From Lachnospiraceae bacterium (GTDB lineage: Bacteria > Bacillota > Clostridia > Lachnospirales > Lachnospiraceae): a stretch of 64,000 bases of DNA. The notes under the pieces are model-generated. The model was not told the DNA's origin. It worked only from the letters and a program-made list of their open reading frames with translations, and searched no databases. This document shows, piece after piece, positions 1 to 8,900 of the stretch (position 1 is the stretch's first letter; each line of letters opens with the position of its first letter). The DNA lies in the NCBI GenBank assembly GCA_910576335.1, contig CAJTIU010000003.1, positions 248,001 to 312,000 of the forward strand. Direction: 5' to 3'. The position numbers were made by a program, and so were the translations under genes.

Positions 1-721
1 TTACACAAAGCTGTGCCTGTGCCAGCGTATCATCAGGGATAGCACGGATCGTCAGGTCACGTACATGCAGCTTCGGAACCGTATACAGATATACATCCCG
101 GTAAATACCGGAAAAACGATAAAAATCCTGATCCTCACACCAGCTGGAGGACGTCCACTTAAACACCTGTGCTGCCAGCTTATTTTCCCCATCTTTTACA
201 TATTCCGTCAGCTCAAATTCTGAAGGAGTAAAGGAATCCTCGCTATATCCAACAAACCTCCCGTTCAGCCAGAGCGCGAACCCGCTTTCAGCCCCCTGGA
301 AGGAAATGAAGAGCCGTTCTCCCTTCATTCTCTCTGGTACAGTAAAATATTTTACATAGCTTGCGACCGGATTAAAATATTCCGGAATTTCCCCGGGATG
401 AATCTCATCATGACCCTCCCACGGATACTGTACATTGGCATACTGCGGGACATCATACCCTTCCATCTGAATATGCGCCGGGACATGGATGTCATCCCAT
501 GACCTGCAGCAGTAATCCTCCTTCTCGAATCCTGGAACAGCCGCTTCATAATTTCTGGCATAATGGAACTTCCAGAGACCGTTCAGACTTTCTTTAAAGC
601 TTTCAAAGCCCGCTTCTGCATCCTGCTCTGAGGCAAAAAAACGATGATCTGAATGCGCCATAAGCCTTCCGTCACAAAAATACTGCGGATCCTTAACCTT
701 CCCATAATCGAACGTATTCAT
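1..721 (-). CDS. Beta-galactosidase, GH2 family, N-terminal part (runs off left edge)
   Basis: About 240 N-terminal residues of a GH2 glycosidase are visible and the rest lies outside the window. The sequence starts MNTFDYGKVKDPQYF and has the LacZ-type jelly-roll features: LNGLWKFHYA, VPAHIQMEGYDVPQYAN, the WLNGRFVGYSEDS turn and the WCEDQDFYRFSGIYRDV segment. A GGAGG ribosome site sits 5-6 bases before the ATG at 721. The active-site acids lie in the missing part, so activity cannot be judged. The divergent AraC regulator at 1121 is the obvious candidate for local control. Expected reaction: cytoplasmic hydrolysis of beta-galactosides. Confidence 0.9.
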   Translation of the reverse strand, partial: MNTFDYGKVKDPQYFCDGRLMAHSDHRFFASEQDAEAGFESFKESLNGLWKFHYARNYEAAVPGFEKEDYCCRSWDDIHVPAHIQMEGYDVPQYANVQYPWEGHDEIHPGEIPEYFNPVASYVKYFTVPERMKGERLFISFQGAESGFALWLNGRFVGYSEDSFTPSEFELTEYVKDGENKLAAQVFKWTSSSWCEDQDFYRFSGIYRDVYLYTVPKLHVRDLTIRAIPDDTLAQAQLCV

Positions 722-738
722 AAAAACCTCCTTATAAC

Positions 739-949
739 TTATAACATGATGAAAGCGTCAAAAGGTATTTTGACGCTCATGATACACCGGATTTCTCCGC
801 GCTTTGCGCTCCCGAAATCCTAAAACACCAGGGATTCGCTCATTTTTCTACGAAAAATGGCTGCTTTTCGGTGTTTTTCGCGCCCCAAAGTCATGCTGTT
901 TCATGCAAGCATGAAACACATGACCTTTTGACGCTTGTATCATAACAAA
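739..949. repeat. Palindromic repeat element, long copy (type R2)
   Basis: This fills the gap between the beta-galactosidase and the AraC gene. The left arm (AAGCGTCAAAAGGT near 752-766) reappears inverted on the right (ACCTTTTGACGCTT near 923-936), so the ends form a terminal inverted repeat. An internal palindrome, GTTTCATGCAAGCATGAAAC at about 898-917, is shared with a shorter copy at 32728-32798. No open frame is credible inside. It may also act as a terminator or spacer between the divergent genes. Confidence 0.65.
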
Positions 950-1120
950 GAATCATTTGCCATGATGGTTTTTGTTTTGCTGCGCAAAACCGTTCCTCAC
1001 ACCTGGATCACATTCCTGACCTGTGAGTAGTAACGATTTTTTCCATTATAGTATAACTAGACAAATGAAAGTGTAATATGTTAAGCTAAATAATACAATA
1101 TTTTGAAACAGGTGACAAGT

Positions 1121-1930
1121 ATGCCGATGCATTTTAGAAATTCTCCCGTAAACGAACCATTTATCTTCGATTCAATCGGAAATCGCTGGAGCCAGGACAG
1201 GGTTCTGCGTCCGAACGGATACCCTCTGTACCATTATCTTCAAACCGAGAAAGGCAGAGGGATCGTGGAACTACAGGGAAAAACCTATACTCTGGATGAA
1301 GGGGAGGGGATCCTCATTGCCCCATATCTCCACCACACATACATGAAGGCTGCAGATGAATGGATGACTTCATTTGCCACTTTTACAGGGACAATAGACA
1401 GCAGCATTGCGAAAATAGTCGGGAACCGTCAGGTTGTACTCATTGAGAAGGATCAGGGAATTCTGATTGGAAAGCTGCTTGATTCGATCATGGATGAATG
1501 GGATACACTGTCTTGTGACACGCGCACTCTTTCCATCCGCTGTTACTGTCTTCTGATGTATTTTACAGACAGTATGTATGCCGCTGCGCTGTCAAGGGAG
1601 CCGCTGTATCTGAGGTATGTAGAACCTGTAATAAAGGAGATTGAAACTCACTTTGATTCTTCAGAACTCACGGCAGCAGGGCTGAGCAGCCAGGTATTTA
1701 TCACGCCCCAGTATTTGTCCAGACTATTTAGAAAATTCCTCGGATGCTCAGTCTATGAGTATCTGACAACCTACCGGATTAACCGGGCAAGGGAATTTCT
1801 AGTGTCCGACCCCCGCATGGAGGTGCAGAAAATCGCCAGGCTGACCGGGTTCTCTGATACAAGCCATTTCATAGCCATGTTCAAGAAGGCAACAGGGGTG
1901 ACGCCGCTGGAATTCCGGCGGCTAAACTAA
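1121..1930 (+). CDS. AraC-family transcriptional regulator
   Basis: A 269-residue regulator. The N-terminal ~140 residues look like a cupin sugar-sensing domain (YHYLQTEKGRGIVEL, then GEGILIAPYLHHTYM). The last ~100 residues carry two helix-turn-helix units with the family signature (ITPQYLSRLFRKFLGCSVYE, then IARLTGFSDTSHFIAMFKK, then GVTPLEFRRLN). I chose the ATG at 1121, preceded by AGGTGA. A TTG at 1103 is in frame but has no ribosome site. It is divergent from the beta-galactosidase and upstream of a sugar ABC operon, so it probably senses a sugar and controls one or both. The inducer cannot be read from the sequence. Confidence 0.9.
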   Translation: MPMHFRNSPVNEPFIFDSIGNRWSQDRVLRPNGYPLYHYLQTEKGRGIVELQGKTYTLDEGEGILIAPYLHHTYMKAADEWMTSFATFTGTIDSSIAKIVGNRQVVLIEKDQGILIGKLLDSIMDEWDTLSCDTRTLSIRCYCLLMYFTDSMYAAALSREPLYLRYVEPVIKEIETHFDSSELTAAGLSSQVFITPQYLSRLFRKFLGCSVYEYLTTYRINRAREFLVSDPRMEVQKIARLTGFSDTSHFIAMFKKATGVTPLEFRRLN

Positions 1931-1956
1931 GGACAAAGGAACCGGACGCAGACAGT

Positions 1957-2120
1957 GGCAATCATATATTCCATTCAAACGGGGCAAAATTCCGGTGAAC
2001 TAAATGTTAACTCCGACTAAGACGTTCGGGAATGCCCTCACGCCTAAGTCTGCGTAAACATTGGATTTCACCTCCATAAAAAACGCCCCTGAATTGTTTT
2101 CATCGGAATATATGATTGCC
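1957..2120. repeat. MITE-like element (type M2), copy 1
   Basis: A 164-bp unit bounded by a perfect 16-bp terminal inverted repeat, GGCAATCATATATTCC at 1957-1972 and its complement at 2105-2120. The interior (about 1973-2104) is repeated in inverted orientation at about 3238-3368. It has no coding capacity. It lies just after the AraC gene and could form a long hairpin in the transcript. Confidence 0.75.
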
Positions 2121-2215
2121 CCAGCCTGCTGTGTGTTGGGGATATTGCAAGAATGAGGAAAGTTACTATAATCAGGCAGATGGAATTAGACAAGCGAAAC
2201 GTACGGTTAATTAGC

Positions 2216-2421
2216 AGTACAGCCTTGCATAATTACCAGTGAATCAGATGCCTGATATTTCTGTCAGGACAAGGCGGAGGAATGAGGCGATGCGGTGGCA
2301 TCGTCGATTGACGGCGCTATGTGCCAGTGGCACATGTTCAGCGCGGATCGTAACGGAGTGTAGACCAATGCAGTGCTGGCGGAAATAGCTAGTGCAGAAT
2401 TCACTGGTAATGCAGCCATAC
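2216..2421. repeat. MITE-like element (type M1), divergent copy
   Basis: The left end GTACAGCCTTGCATAATTA with CAGTGAAT and a shortened right end (ATTCACTGGTAAT...GCCATAC) match the ends of the copies at 2972-3136 and 47251-47409. The interior is different and contains a small hairpin, ATGTGCCAGTGGCACAT. It ends about 14 bases before the ribosome site of the gene at 2451, so it may carry that gene's promoter or leader. Confidence 0.6.
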
Positions 2422-2450
2422 ATGCAGAAAAAATAAGGAGGAAATTAAGA

Positions 2451-2963
2451 ATGTATAATTACAAAATTGTAGAACAGGTAAAGAGAAAGCAAAAACCTTT
2501 TGCAGGAGTGCTTCGTACAGTGATGATTGTTTTTGCAGTGATTCTTCTGCTTTTGGGCATCACGATCTCACAAGGGTTTATGCTGCCGGGATTTTTACTC
2601 GTTGTATTGTATTTCCTGTACAATATATTCAGCAGGAAAGAATACGAATATGTAATGGAAGATAACGAACTGACGATTGACGTGATTTTTGGCGGAAGAT
2701 ACCGCCGCCCTGTCCACCAGCTTGACCTGGCAGCTATAGAGGTAGTTGCCCCCAACTGGCACGACGCAGTAGCCAGATACCGGAAAAACGGAGGCAGCAT
2801 AAAGCTCCCAAAGTACGATTACACCTCATATGAAAAAGACACCCCCTTCTATACCATGATCATCACAGAAAACCGCACAAAGATCAAACTCCTCCTAGAT
2901 CTGACCGACGAGATGCTCCAGGTAATGAAAAAAAATTACCCTGACAAAATCCACCTCTCCTGA
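2451..2963 (+). CDS. Small two-helix membrane protein, resembles DUF6106 family
   Basis: A 170-residue protein starting MYNYKIVEQVKRKQKPF. Two adjacent hydrophobic segments (about residues 25-42 and 45-60) form a membrane hairpin, followed by a ~105-residue soluble domain with conserved-looking patches (YEYVMEDNELTIDVIFGGRYR and RTKIKLLLDLTDEM). The ATG at 2451 has an AAGGAGG site 9 bases upstream. In-frame codons further upstream lie inside a repeat and are rejected. The layout recalls DUF6106 proteins of Lachnospiraceae. Function is unknown. The gene is boxed in by repeats on both sides. Confidence 0.75.
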   Translation: MYNYKIVEQVKRKQKPFAGVLRTVMIVFAVILLLLGITISQGFMLPGFLLVVLYFLYNIFSRKEYEYVMEDNELTIDVIFGGRYRRPVHQLDLAAIEVVAPNWHDAVARYRKNGGSIKLPKYDYTSYEKDTPFYTMIITENRTKIKLLLDLTDEMLQVMKKNYPDKIHLS

Positions 2964-2971
2964 CTCACAGG

Positions 2972-3136
2972 CTAGTATAGCATTGCGTAATTAACAGTGA
3001 ATTCTGCACTCGCTATCTGTGCCCGACGCACGTCTTCAATCCTAGCCGTAGCCCACTACGCCGTCGGCTTGTAGCCGCACATCTGACGCAGATATCAAGC
3101 ACATTATTCACTGTTAATTAAGCAACACTATACTAG
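2972..3136. repeat. MITE-like element (type M1), short copy
   Basis: A 165-bp unit bounded by near-perfect ~30-bp inverted ends: CTAGTATAGCATTGCGTAAT... at the left and ...GCAACACTATACTAG at the right. Its whole length matches the element at 47251-47409, including the CGCCGTCGGCTTGTAGCCGC core. It is non-coding and starts within 10 bases of the stop codon of the upstream gene. Confidence 0.8.
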
Positions 3137-3212
3137 ACGCACAAACACTTCAACCGCCCCCAGAACCAGCAGACCGGGGCGCACATATATTTCAACCGCA
3201 GGTCAGAAACCA

Positions 3213-3393
3213 GCAGGCCGGGGCGCACATATATTTCGATGAAAACAATCAGGGGCGCTTTTTATGGAGGTGAAATCCACGGCTTACGCAGGCTTAGGCG
3301 TGAGGGCATTCCCGAACGTCTTAGCCGGAGTTAGCCGTTAGTTCACCGGAATATTGCCCCGTTTGAATGAAATATATGTGCGCCCCGGCCTGC
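3213..3393. repeat. MITE-like element (type M2), inverted copy 2
   Basis: Its core (3238-3368) is the reverse complement of the interior of the 1957-2120 element. Its ends differ: a 25-bp perfect inverted repeat containing GGGGCGCACATATATTTC at 3213-3237 and 3369-3393. A further direct copy of that 18-mer lies just upstream near 3177-3194, and a degenerate inverted one follows near 3413-3432. The two M2 copies thus face each other around the gene at 2451. Confidence 0.75.
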
Positions 3394-3538
3394 GTCCGCC
3401 CCGCCAAAAAAGTGAAATATATGCGCGTCCCGGTCTGCGTCCTCCTCTATACAAGGCATACTATCCAAAAAAAATGGCGGTTCTTGTCAAATGTCATGCA
3501 AAGAGACACATGTTTGATCGAAATTGCACATAATACGA

Positions 3539-3578
3539 GCGTTTACGCAAACAACAGCGCTTTTTCACTTGCTATAAT
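3539..3578 (+). promoter_or_regulatory. Probable regulated promoter of the sugar ABC operon
   Basis: A TATAAT box at 3573-3578 has no good -35 match at the right distance. Just upstream is GCGT-TT-ACGC (3539-3548), a small dyad like a LacI/AraC-type operator half-site pair. A weak -35 box plus a dyad suggests activator control. The position, 41 bases before the lipoprotein start, fits. Confidence 0.45.
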
Positions 3579-3618
3579 ATTTTCATACAAAATTTTTAAA
3601 CAAAAGGAGGACAAAAGT

Positions 3619-4947
3619 ATGAAAAAAAAGTTTCTTTCAGTATTTCTTGCGGGCGCAATGGTTCTTTCACTTGCAGCATGTGGAAACAGCGGTTCCGGAG
3701 ACTCCGGCAACTCATCCACTAAAAAGGAAGAGGGCGGAAGTTCCGAGGGCGGAAACAAATTAACCGTATGGGCATGGGATCAGACCTTCAACATCAAGGC
3801 TATGGAGATGGCCGGAGAACAGTATAAAAAGGACCATCCGGATTTTGAAATTGAGATTGTTGAGACATCCTCTGACGACTGTCAGACAAAGCTCACAACC
3901 TGTGCGAATGCAGGCGATTACAGCACAATGCCGGATATCGTGTTAATGCAGGACAACAGCTATCAGAAATTCTTAAAGAGCTACCCGGACGCTTTCACAG
4001 ACCTGACAGACTGTGGAATTAACTGGGACGATTTCGCAGCACTTAAGCAGTCCTACTCTATGGTAGATGACAAGCACTACGGTGTTCCTTATGACAACGG
4101 TGTGTGCGCGGCATTCTATCGTACGGACGTTCTTGATGAGGCTGGTTACAAAATTGAGGATCTTACAGACATTACATGGTCAGAATTCATCAAGATTGGT
4201 GAAAATGTACATAAAAAGACCGGCAAGTACCTTCTTACAAGTGAATCCACAGGCGGCGATACAATCATGCTGATGATCCAGTCCTGCGGAGCTAACTTTG
4301 TAAATGAAGACGGGGAGGCTTTCATCGTAGGAAACGAGACTGCTGAAAAGTGTATCGACCTTTACACAGAAATGATTGAAAAAGACGTTGTTAAGCTTGT
4401 TAATAACTGGGACGAGTATATCAAGACTGTTACAGACGGCGAAGCTGCCGGTATCGTTAATGGTAACTGGATGAATGCAACTTTAGTTGGTATCGAGGAT
4501 CAGAAGGGCCTGTGGCAGATTACTACGCTTCCTAAGGTTGACGGCGTTGACACAGCAACGAATTACGCAAACAACGGCGGTTCCTCCTGGTATATTACTT
4601 CCAACTGCCAGAATGTGGAGCTTGCAATGGACTTCCTTAAGAGCACCTTCGGCTCCAGCACAGATTTCTATGACTCTATTCTTCCGGCAACTTCCGGTAT
4701 TGCATGTTACCTGCCGGCCGGCGAATCTGAAGTTTACAATGAGCCTGTAGAATTTTACGGCGGACAGCCGATTTACTCTACACTTGTAGAATACTCCTCT
4801 CATATTCCGGAGTTCACAAAGACTCCTTACCACTATGAGGCAAGAGAGTGTGTTAACACGGCAATTATTAACATTACAAACGGAACATCTAAAGAGGATG
4901 CGTTAAAAGAAGCTCAGGAAACACTTGAATTCAAGATGACAGAATAG
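3619..4947 (+). CDS. ABC sugar transporter, substrate-binding lipoprotein
   Basis: A 442-residue protein. MKKKFLSVFLAGAMVLSLAAC is a lipoprotein signal with lipobox LAAC, so the mature protein is anchored at Cys21 outside the membrane. A Ser/Gly/Lys-rich linker follows, then a family 1 solute-binding fold (LTVWAWDQTFNIKAMEMAG, DIVLMQDNSYQKF, YGVPYDNGVCAAFYRTDVL, NGNWMNATL). The ATG at 3619 has AAGGAGG 8 bases upstream. The frame is open further upstream but that is a repeat. It delivers an oligosaccharide or sugar to the two permeases downstream. No ATP-binding subunit is in the window, so a shared MsmK/MalK-type ATPase elsewhere is expected. Confidence 0.93.
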   Translation: MKKKFLSVFLAGAMVLSLAACGNSGSGDSGNSSTKKEEGGSSEGGNKLTVWAWDQTFNIKAMEMAGEQYKKDHPDFEIEIVETSSDDCQTKLTTCANAGDYSTMPDIVLMQDNSYQKFLKSYPDAFTDLTDCGINWDDFAALKQSYSMVDDKHYGVPYDNGVCAAFYRTDVLDEAGYKIEDLTDITWSEFIKIGENVHKKTGKYLLTSESTGGDTIMLMIQSCGANFVNEDGEAFIVGNETAEKCIDLYTEMIEKDVVKLVNNWDEYIKTVTDGEAAGIVNGNWMNATLVGIEDQKGLWQITTLPKVDGVDTATNYANNGGSSWYITSNCQNVELAMDFLKSTFGSSTDFYDSILPATSGIACYLPAGESEVYNEPVEFYGGQPIYSTLVEYSSHIPEFTKTPYHYEARECVNTAIINITNGTSKEDALKEAQETLEFKMTE

Positions 4948-4962
4948 AAGCTGCGATAGATG

Positions 4963-4995
4963 TGGGGAACTGTTTGCAGTTCCCCATATTTTTTA
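4963..4995 (+). terminator. Intercistronic terminator / attenuator after the binding-protein gene
   Basis: TGGGGAACTG-TTTG-CAGTTCCCCA is a perfect 10-bp stem followed by TATTTTTT. It lies between the binding-protein gene and the first permease gene. Partial termination here would make more binding protein than permease, a usual arrangement in such operons. Confidence 0.85.
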
Positions 4996-5027
4996 CAGTA
5001 TATTCTCGGGAGAAAGGGGGACTTTTT

Positions 5028-5927
5028 GTGAATTCCCAAAAAAGAGGAATGACTCTTATTGCTAAACAAAAAGCTGCCGGTTGGGCATTTCTGACTCCGG
5101 CAACACTCATGATCGTAGTCATGAGCTTTTATCCGATGGTCCGCGCGTTCATCATTTCCCTGCAGACTGGTACCGGCGCTAACATGAGGTTTGCGGAACC
5201 GATATTCAGTAATTATAAAAGAATGATGGCGGATAAGGTATTTAAACAGTCTATCGGCAACACATTTTTTTATCTGATCATTCAGGTGCCGATTATGCTT
5301 GTACTGGCAATCCTGCTGGCACAGCTTCTGAACAACAAAGACTTAAAGCTGAAGGGATTCTTCCGTACCTGTGTATTCCTTCCATGTGCAACCTCGCTCG
5401 TATCCTATGCATTGATTTTCCGTTCTCTGTTTGCACAGGATGGACTCATTAACAGTATTCTTGTAAAGCTGCACATTCTGGAATCGGGATATAACTTCCT
5501 GGGAAATTCGGCGAGTGCAAAGATTGTTATTATCATTGCTCTAGTCTGGAGATGGACTGGATATAACATGGTATTCTACCTGTCGGGCCTGCAGAACATT
5601 GAGTACTCTGTATATGAGGCTGCCAAAATTGATGGCGCTAACGGTTGGAAAACTTTTTGGAAAATAACCGTTCCTCTCTTGAAGCCCACAATTATCATGA
5701 CATTTATTATGTCCATTAATGGTACGCTGCAGTTATTTGACGAATCTGTCAACCTGACCAAGGGCGGTCCGGCAAATTCGACAATAACAATGTCTCATTA
5801 TGTTTATAATACATGTTTCATTAACGTACCAAACTTTGGTTATGCATCGGCTATGGCGTTCCTTATTTTTATTATGGTAGCTGTCCTTGCATTTATCAAC
5901 TTGAAAGTAGGTGATACACGTGACTGA
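5028..5927 (+). CDS. ABC sugar transporter permease (MalF/UgpA type)
   Basis: A 299-residue membrane protein with about six helices (first near WAFLTPATLMIVVMSFY, last near AMAFLIFIMVAVLAFI). It has the EAA loop typical of these permeases, read here as YEAAKIDGANGWKTFWKITVPLL. I chose the GTG at 5028, which has a GGGGG-rich ribosome site 7-8 bases upstream. Its end overlaps the next gene by 8 bases, implying coupled translation. It forms the channel with the second permease for sugar import. Confidence 0.92.
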   Translation: MNSQKRGMTLIAKQKAAGWAFLTPATLMIVVMSFYPMVRAFIISLQTGTGANMRFAEPIFSNYKRMMADKVFKQSIGNTFFYLIIQVPIMLVLAILLAQLLNNKDLKLKGFFRTCVFLPCATSLVSYALIFRSLFAQDGLINSILVKLHILESGYNFLGNSASAKIVIIIALVWRWTGYNMVFYLSGLQNIEYSVYEAAKIDGANGWKTFWKITVPLLKPTIIMTFIMSINGTLQLFDESVNLTKGGPANSTITMSHYVYNTCFINVPNFGYASAMAFLIFIMVAVLAFINLKVGDTRD

Positions 5928-6750
5928 GAAAAAGAATAAAAGCATGATTCAGCGCAGGCTGATTCCTACCTATATTTTCCTTTCAATTGTATCCATAATT
6001 TCCGTATTTCCGCTGTACTGGATGATATCTGCGGCAACGAATACCTCTACGGATGTTTCCAGAGGACGTATTCTTCCGGGAACACATTTTATGGAAAATT
6101 TCAATAATCTGGTATCACAGCAGCCTTTATGGCGCGCGCTTGGAAATTCCTTTATGTACGCAATCGTAACCACTCTTGTCTGCCTTCTTATCTGTTCGAT
6201 CGCAGGCTACGGTTTTGAAATCTATCATGATAAATGGAAGGATAAGCTTTTCTCCATTCTCCTGCTTGCCATGATGGTACCGCAGGTTGCAACTATGGTT
6301 CCGCTGTTCCAGATGTTTTCAAAGGCCAGACTTTTGAACTGTACGCTTGGTTTCATCCTTCCCATGATATCTACGCCGTTCATGATCATGATGTTCCGCC
6401 AGAATGCCAGATCTTTCCCGGTTGATATCATGGAAGCCGCCCGCATTGACGGTTTAAATGAAATACAGATATTTTTCCGTATGTTCTTCCCGACTATGAG
6501 ATCCACCTATGCGGCAGCGGCAGTTATCACATTTATGAATGCATGGAATTCCTATCTGTGGCCGAAGGTAATTATGACAGACAACGATTCCATGACAATG
6601 CCAATGCTGATTGCGAACCTGATTACCGGATATGTGACAGATTACGGTATGCTGATGTGCGGTGTATTGTTCTGCTCCATTCCTACAATGATTGTTTTCT
6701 TCGTATTGCAGAAGCAGTTCGCAGAAGGTATTACTGGTGCAGTTAAATAA
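5920..6750 (+). CDS. ABC sugar transporter permease (MalG/UgpE type)
   Basis: A 276-residue membrane protein with about six helices. The EAA motif reads MEAARIDGLNEIQIFFRMFFP. The GTG start at 5920 has AGGTGA just upstream, inside the end of the previous gene. A GTG at 5911 is possible. It is the partner of the preceding permease. The C-terminus (VLQKQFAEGITGAVK) matches the family's usual end. Confidence 0.92.
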   Translation: MTEKKNKSMIQRRLIPTYIFLSIVSIISVFPLYWMISAATNTSTDVSRGRILPGTHFMENFNNLVSQQPLWRALGNSFMYAIVTTLVCLLICSIAGYGFEIYHDKWKDKLFSILLLAMMVPQVATMVPLFQMFSKARLLNCTLGFILPMISTPFMIMMFRQNARSFPVDIMEAARIDGLNEIQIFFRMFFPTMRSTYAAAAVITFMNAWNSYLWPKVIMTDNDSMTMPMLIANLITGYVTDYGMLMCGVLFCSIPTMIVFFVLQKQFAEGITGAVK

Positions 6751-6770
6751 TTTATAACTAAATTTATGAA

Positions 6771-6819
6771 AATATGTCCGGCATGGCTTTCAAAGGAGAA
6801 AAAACATGCCGGACATATT
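6771..6819 (+). other. Large hairpin between permease and downstream enzyme gene
   Basis: AATATGTCCGGCATG at 6771-6785 is perfectly complementary to CATGCCGGACATATT at 6805-6819, a 15-bp stem with a 19-base loop that contains AAAGGAG. No T tract follows, so it looks less like a terminator than an RNA-stabilising or processing stem separating the transporter cistrons from the gene at 6841. Confidence 0.6.
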
Positions 6820-6840
6820 GTTAGATAGCAGGAGTGAAAA

Positions 6841-8673
6841 ATGAGTGAATTTATTCTTAATGTAATACACAGGCCGGAAATGGTACCGGAATATTCGGCT
6901 ACAGTTACCGGCCACGGCAAGGAAGAGGATATCGGAGATAAAAAGCTGCTGACCGAATCCCTGGATATATTTAGAACACAGCAGAGGCTGGCCCATGAAA
7001 ATGGTCTTAAGGTCACCATCCACATGACCTATGCCGCCTTGTTTAATAAAGAGGCAGTTGAAATTGCAAAGCATGACCATGAAACCTACGGGGATGAAAT
7101 TGCCTTGTCTTTACTTGGACTTCCCTGTGAAGAGTTCCGTGAAAAGTACAAGACAAAGGATTTTTGCATCTGGATGTTTTCTATAGAGGATAAAAAGAGA
7201 ATTGTAGACGATGTATTTGGAAAATTCCACGATATTTTTGGCTTTTATCCTGAATCTACTGGTTCCTACTATATGGATGCTGATCTGACAAACTATATAA
7301 AGGAAGCCTATCCGTCTGTGAAATGTGCCATAGCTACCTGCTGGGAGGAAGGCCCCAAGGCATACCATACCTGTAATAATTCCTGGTATACCCTATTTGA
7401 CGGAGGCCCATGGGCGCCGTGGATTCCCTCTAAGCAGAATACCCATGCACCGGCAGCGGATGAATCCGAGGACAGCGGTATTGTTGCAATTCCCCATCTT
7501 TCAAGGGATCTCCTGGCATGCTATGACGGGAACGGCTCCAACTTCGGAACCCATCCTCAGAATGTGCTGCGGGGCATGATTTATGACACGAAAACCTGGG
7601 AATTTCCTTATCTTTATAACCTCATTGATCAGTACCGGGCCCAGGAAAAATATAATAACGGCTATGCCTATAACATGATGTTCGTAGGCCCTGGCTGGAT
7701 GAACAAAATGGGACGCTGGGAGGCTCCCTATGAACTGCTTTTAAAATCCTACTCTGACGGATGTAAATACTATGGAGATTTAAAAAAGGCGGGGAGACTT
7801 ACTGACATGACCATGTCTGAGTTTGCAGACTATTACCGTAAAAAGAAGACTTATACCGAGCCGGAATGCGCCCTTTGGAGAGACATTCTCTATGGCTCCG
7901 ACAAGCAGGTCTTCTGGTATACAGATCCTTATATGCGGGCCGGCGTCAGCATGGATCAGGGCGGTGCTGTTTTTGACTTACGTCCTTATGCCGCTAAGCT
8001 TAAGTGGGAGGTTGGTATTGGAACAAAGCATGTGCAGGACGCATCCTATCCTTTCCTGATCCAGGAAAAATACCGTGCCGGATACTTTACTCATTACGCA
8101 GGCGAAGGCACGATAAGAAGCGCAAAGTTGTCATATAGGGGCGAAGAAGTAGATTTATGCCTGTGCCGCACAAAAGCACATTTTTCTCAGGAAGGTAGTA
8201 CCCGGATCCTGACCCTTGACCCTGTAACTATCGAATTTTCAGATTTGAAGGTTACCCTTCAAACGAAGGAATACTTTGAAGAAGGAAGAGGTTCCATCAG
8301 GATTGAGCGTACCATCCTTAACATGAGCAGACCTGATGCATCGGTTGAGTTAAATGAGTATATGACAGCCTGCTATGGAACCACAGAATATCCGGAGGAT
8401 ATGAGCGGCATCCTTCTAAGATGTGAAGGAGCAGAGGAAAAGGCGATCTCCTATGAATACCGCTGCCGTGAGGAAAGTCTCACAGGAGCTTCTGCCGTCT
8501 CTGCCGTAATTCCGGCAATCGAGACAAAAGTTTCTATGACCGCTTCTGACACTGCTTTAGGATATATCAAAGAGGGTTATGCATTCTCACCGATGTTTAC
8601 TCTTGGGTATAAGAAAAATATAACAGATAAGGAGGTGTTTTCGACATGGCTCAGGCTGGAAAAGGCAGATTAA
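6841..8673 (+). CDS. Uncharacterised large enzyme, possibly a glycoside hydrolase
   Basis: A 610-residue soluble protein with no signal peptide, so probably cytoplasmic. I do not recognise a named family. The N-terminal ~330 residues resemble a barrel of the glycoside hydrolase/deacetylase type: an early strand ending in an acidic patch, LKVTIHMTYAALF, GFYPESTGSYYMDADLTNYI, a Trp-rich loop (GGPWAPWIP) and FVGPGWMNKMGRWEAPYELL. The C-terminal ~200 residues look like beta-sandwich. It follows a sugar ABC importer with no ATPase, so it probably acts on the imported sugar; this is inference from context. Its 3' end overlaps the next gene by 28 bases. Confidence 0.6.
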   Translation: MSEFILNVIHRPEMVPEYSATVTGHGKEEDIGDKKLLTESLDIFRTQQRLAHENGLKVTIHMTYAALFNKEAVEIAKHDHETYGDEIALSLLGLPCEEFREKYKTKDFCIWMFSIEDKKRIVDDVFGKFHDIFGFYPESTGSYYMDADLTNYIKEAYPSVKCAIATCWEEGPKAYHTCNNSWYTLFDGGPWAPWIPSKQNTHAPAADESEDSGIVAIPHLSRDLLACYDGNGSNFGTHPQNVLRGMIYDTKTWEFPYLYNLIDQYRAQEKYNNGYAYNMMFVGPGWMNKMGRWEAPYELLLKSYSDGCKYYGDLKKAGRLTDMTMSEFADYYRKKKTYTEPECALWRDILYGSDKQVFWYTDPYMRAGVSMDQGGAVFDLRPYAAKLKWEVGIGTKHVQDASYPFLIQEKYRAGYFTHYAGEGTIRSAKLSYRGEEVDLCLCRTKAHFSQEGSTRILTLDPVTIEFSDLKVTLQTKEYFEEGRGSIRIERTILNMSRPDASVELNEYMTACYGTTEYPEDMSGILLRCEGAEEKAISYEYRCREESLTGASAVSAVIPAIETKVSMTASDTALGYIKEGYAFSPMFTLGYKKNITDKEVFSTWLRLEKAD

Positions 8674-8864
8674 ATTACAGATGCCCGTCCTGTTTTATGC
8701 GGGATCTGGACATTGATATGTTTTATGATAAGGAGAAGGATGAGTATTATTGCATACGATGCCAGTATACGGGGAATGAGAAGGATGTGCTTGCAAGGAA
8801 TGAGATGGTGAGGACTAGGTATGGGGCTATGAATAAGCGGTATACCAGATTCGACTTCGATTAA
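8646..8864 (+). CDS. Small zinc-ribbon protein
   Basis: A 72-residue protein with two CxxC knuckles (Cys13/Cys16 in YRCPSC, Cys36/Cys39 in YYCIRC) separated by ~20 residues, a classic zinc ribbon, then a basic tail (RTRYGAMNKRYTRF). It has a strong ribosome site (AAGGAGG) inside the end of the enzyme gene, which it overlaps by 28 bases, so it is translationally coupled. Function is unknown. Confidence 0.75.
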   Translation: MAQAGKGRLNYRCPSCFMRDLDIDMFYDKEKDEYYCIRCQYTGNEKDVLARNEMVRTRYGAMNKRYTRFDFD

Positions 8865-8900
8865 TAAAGGAAGGGGAGGAGGACGCGGGGCGGCTCACAG

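Noticed and set aside
3367-3618. 84-residue N-terminal extension of the sugar-binding protein
   Set aside because: It runs through a repeat and the promoter region; a clear lipoprotein signal starts at 3619.
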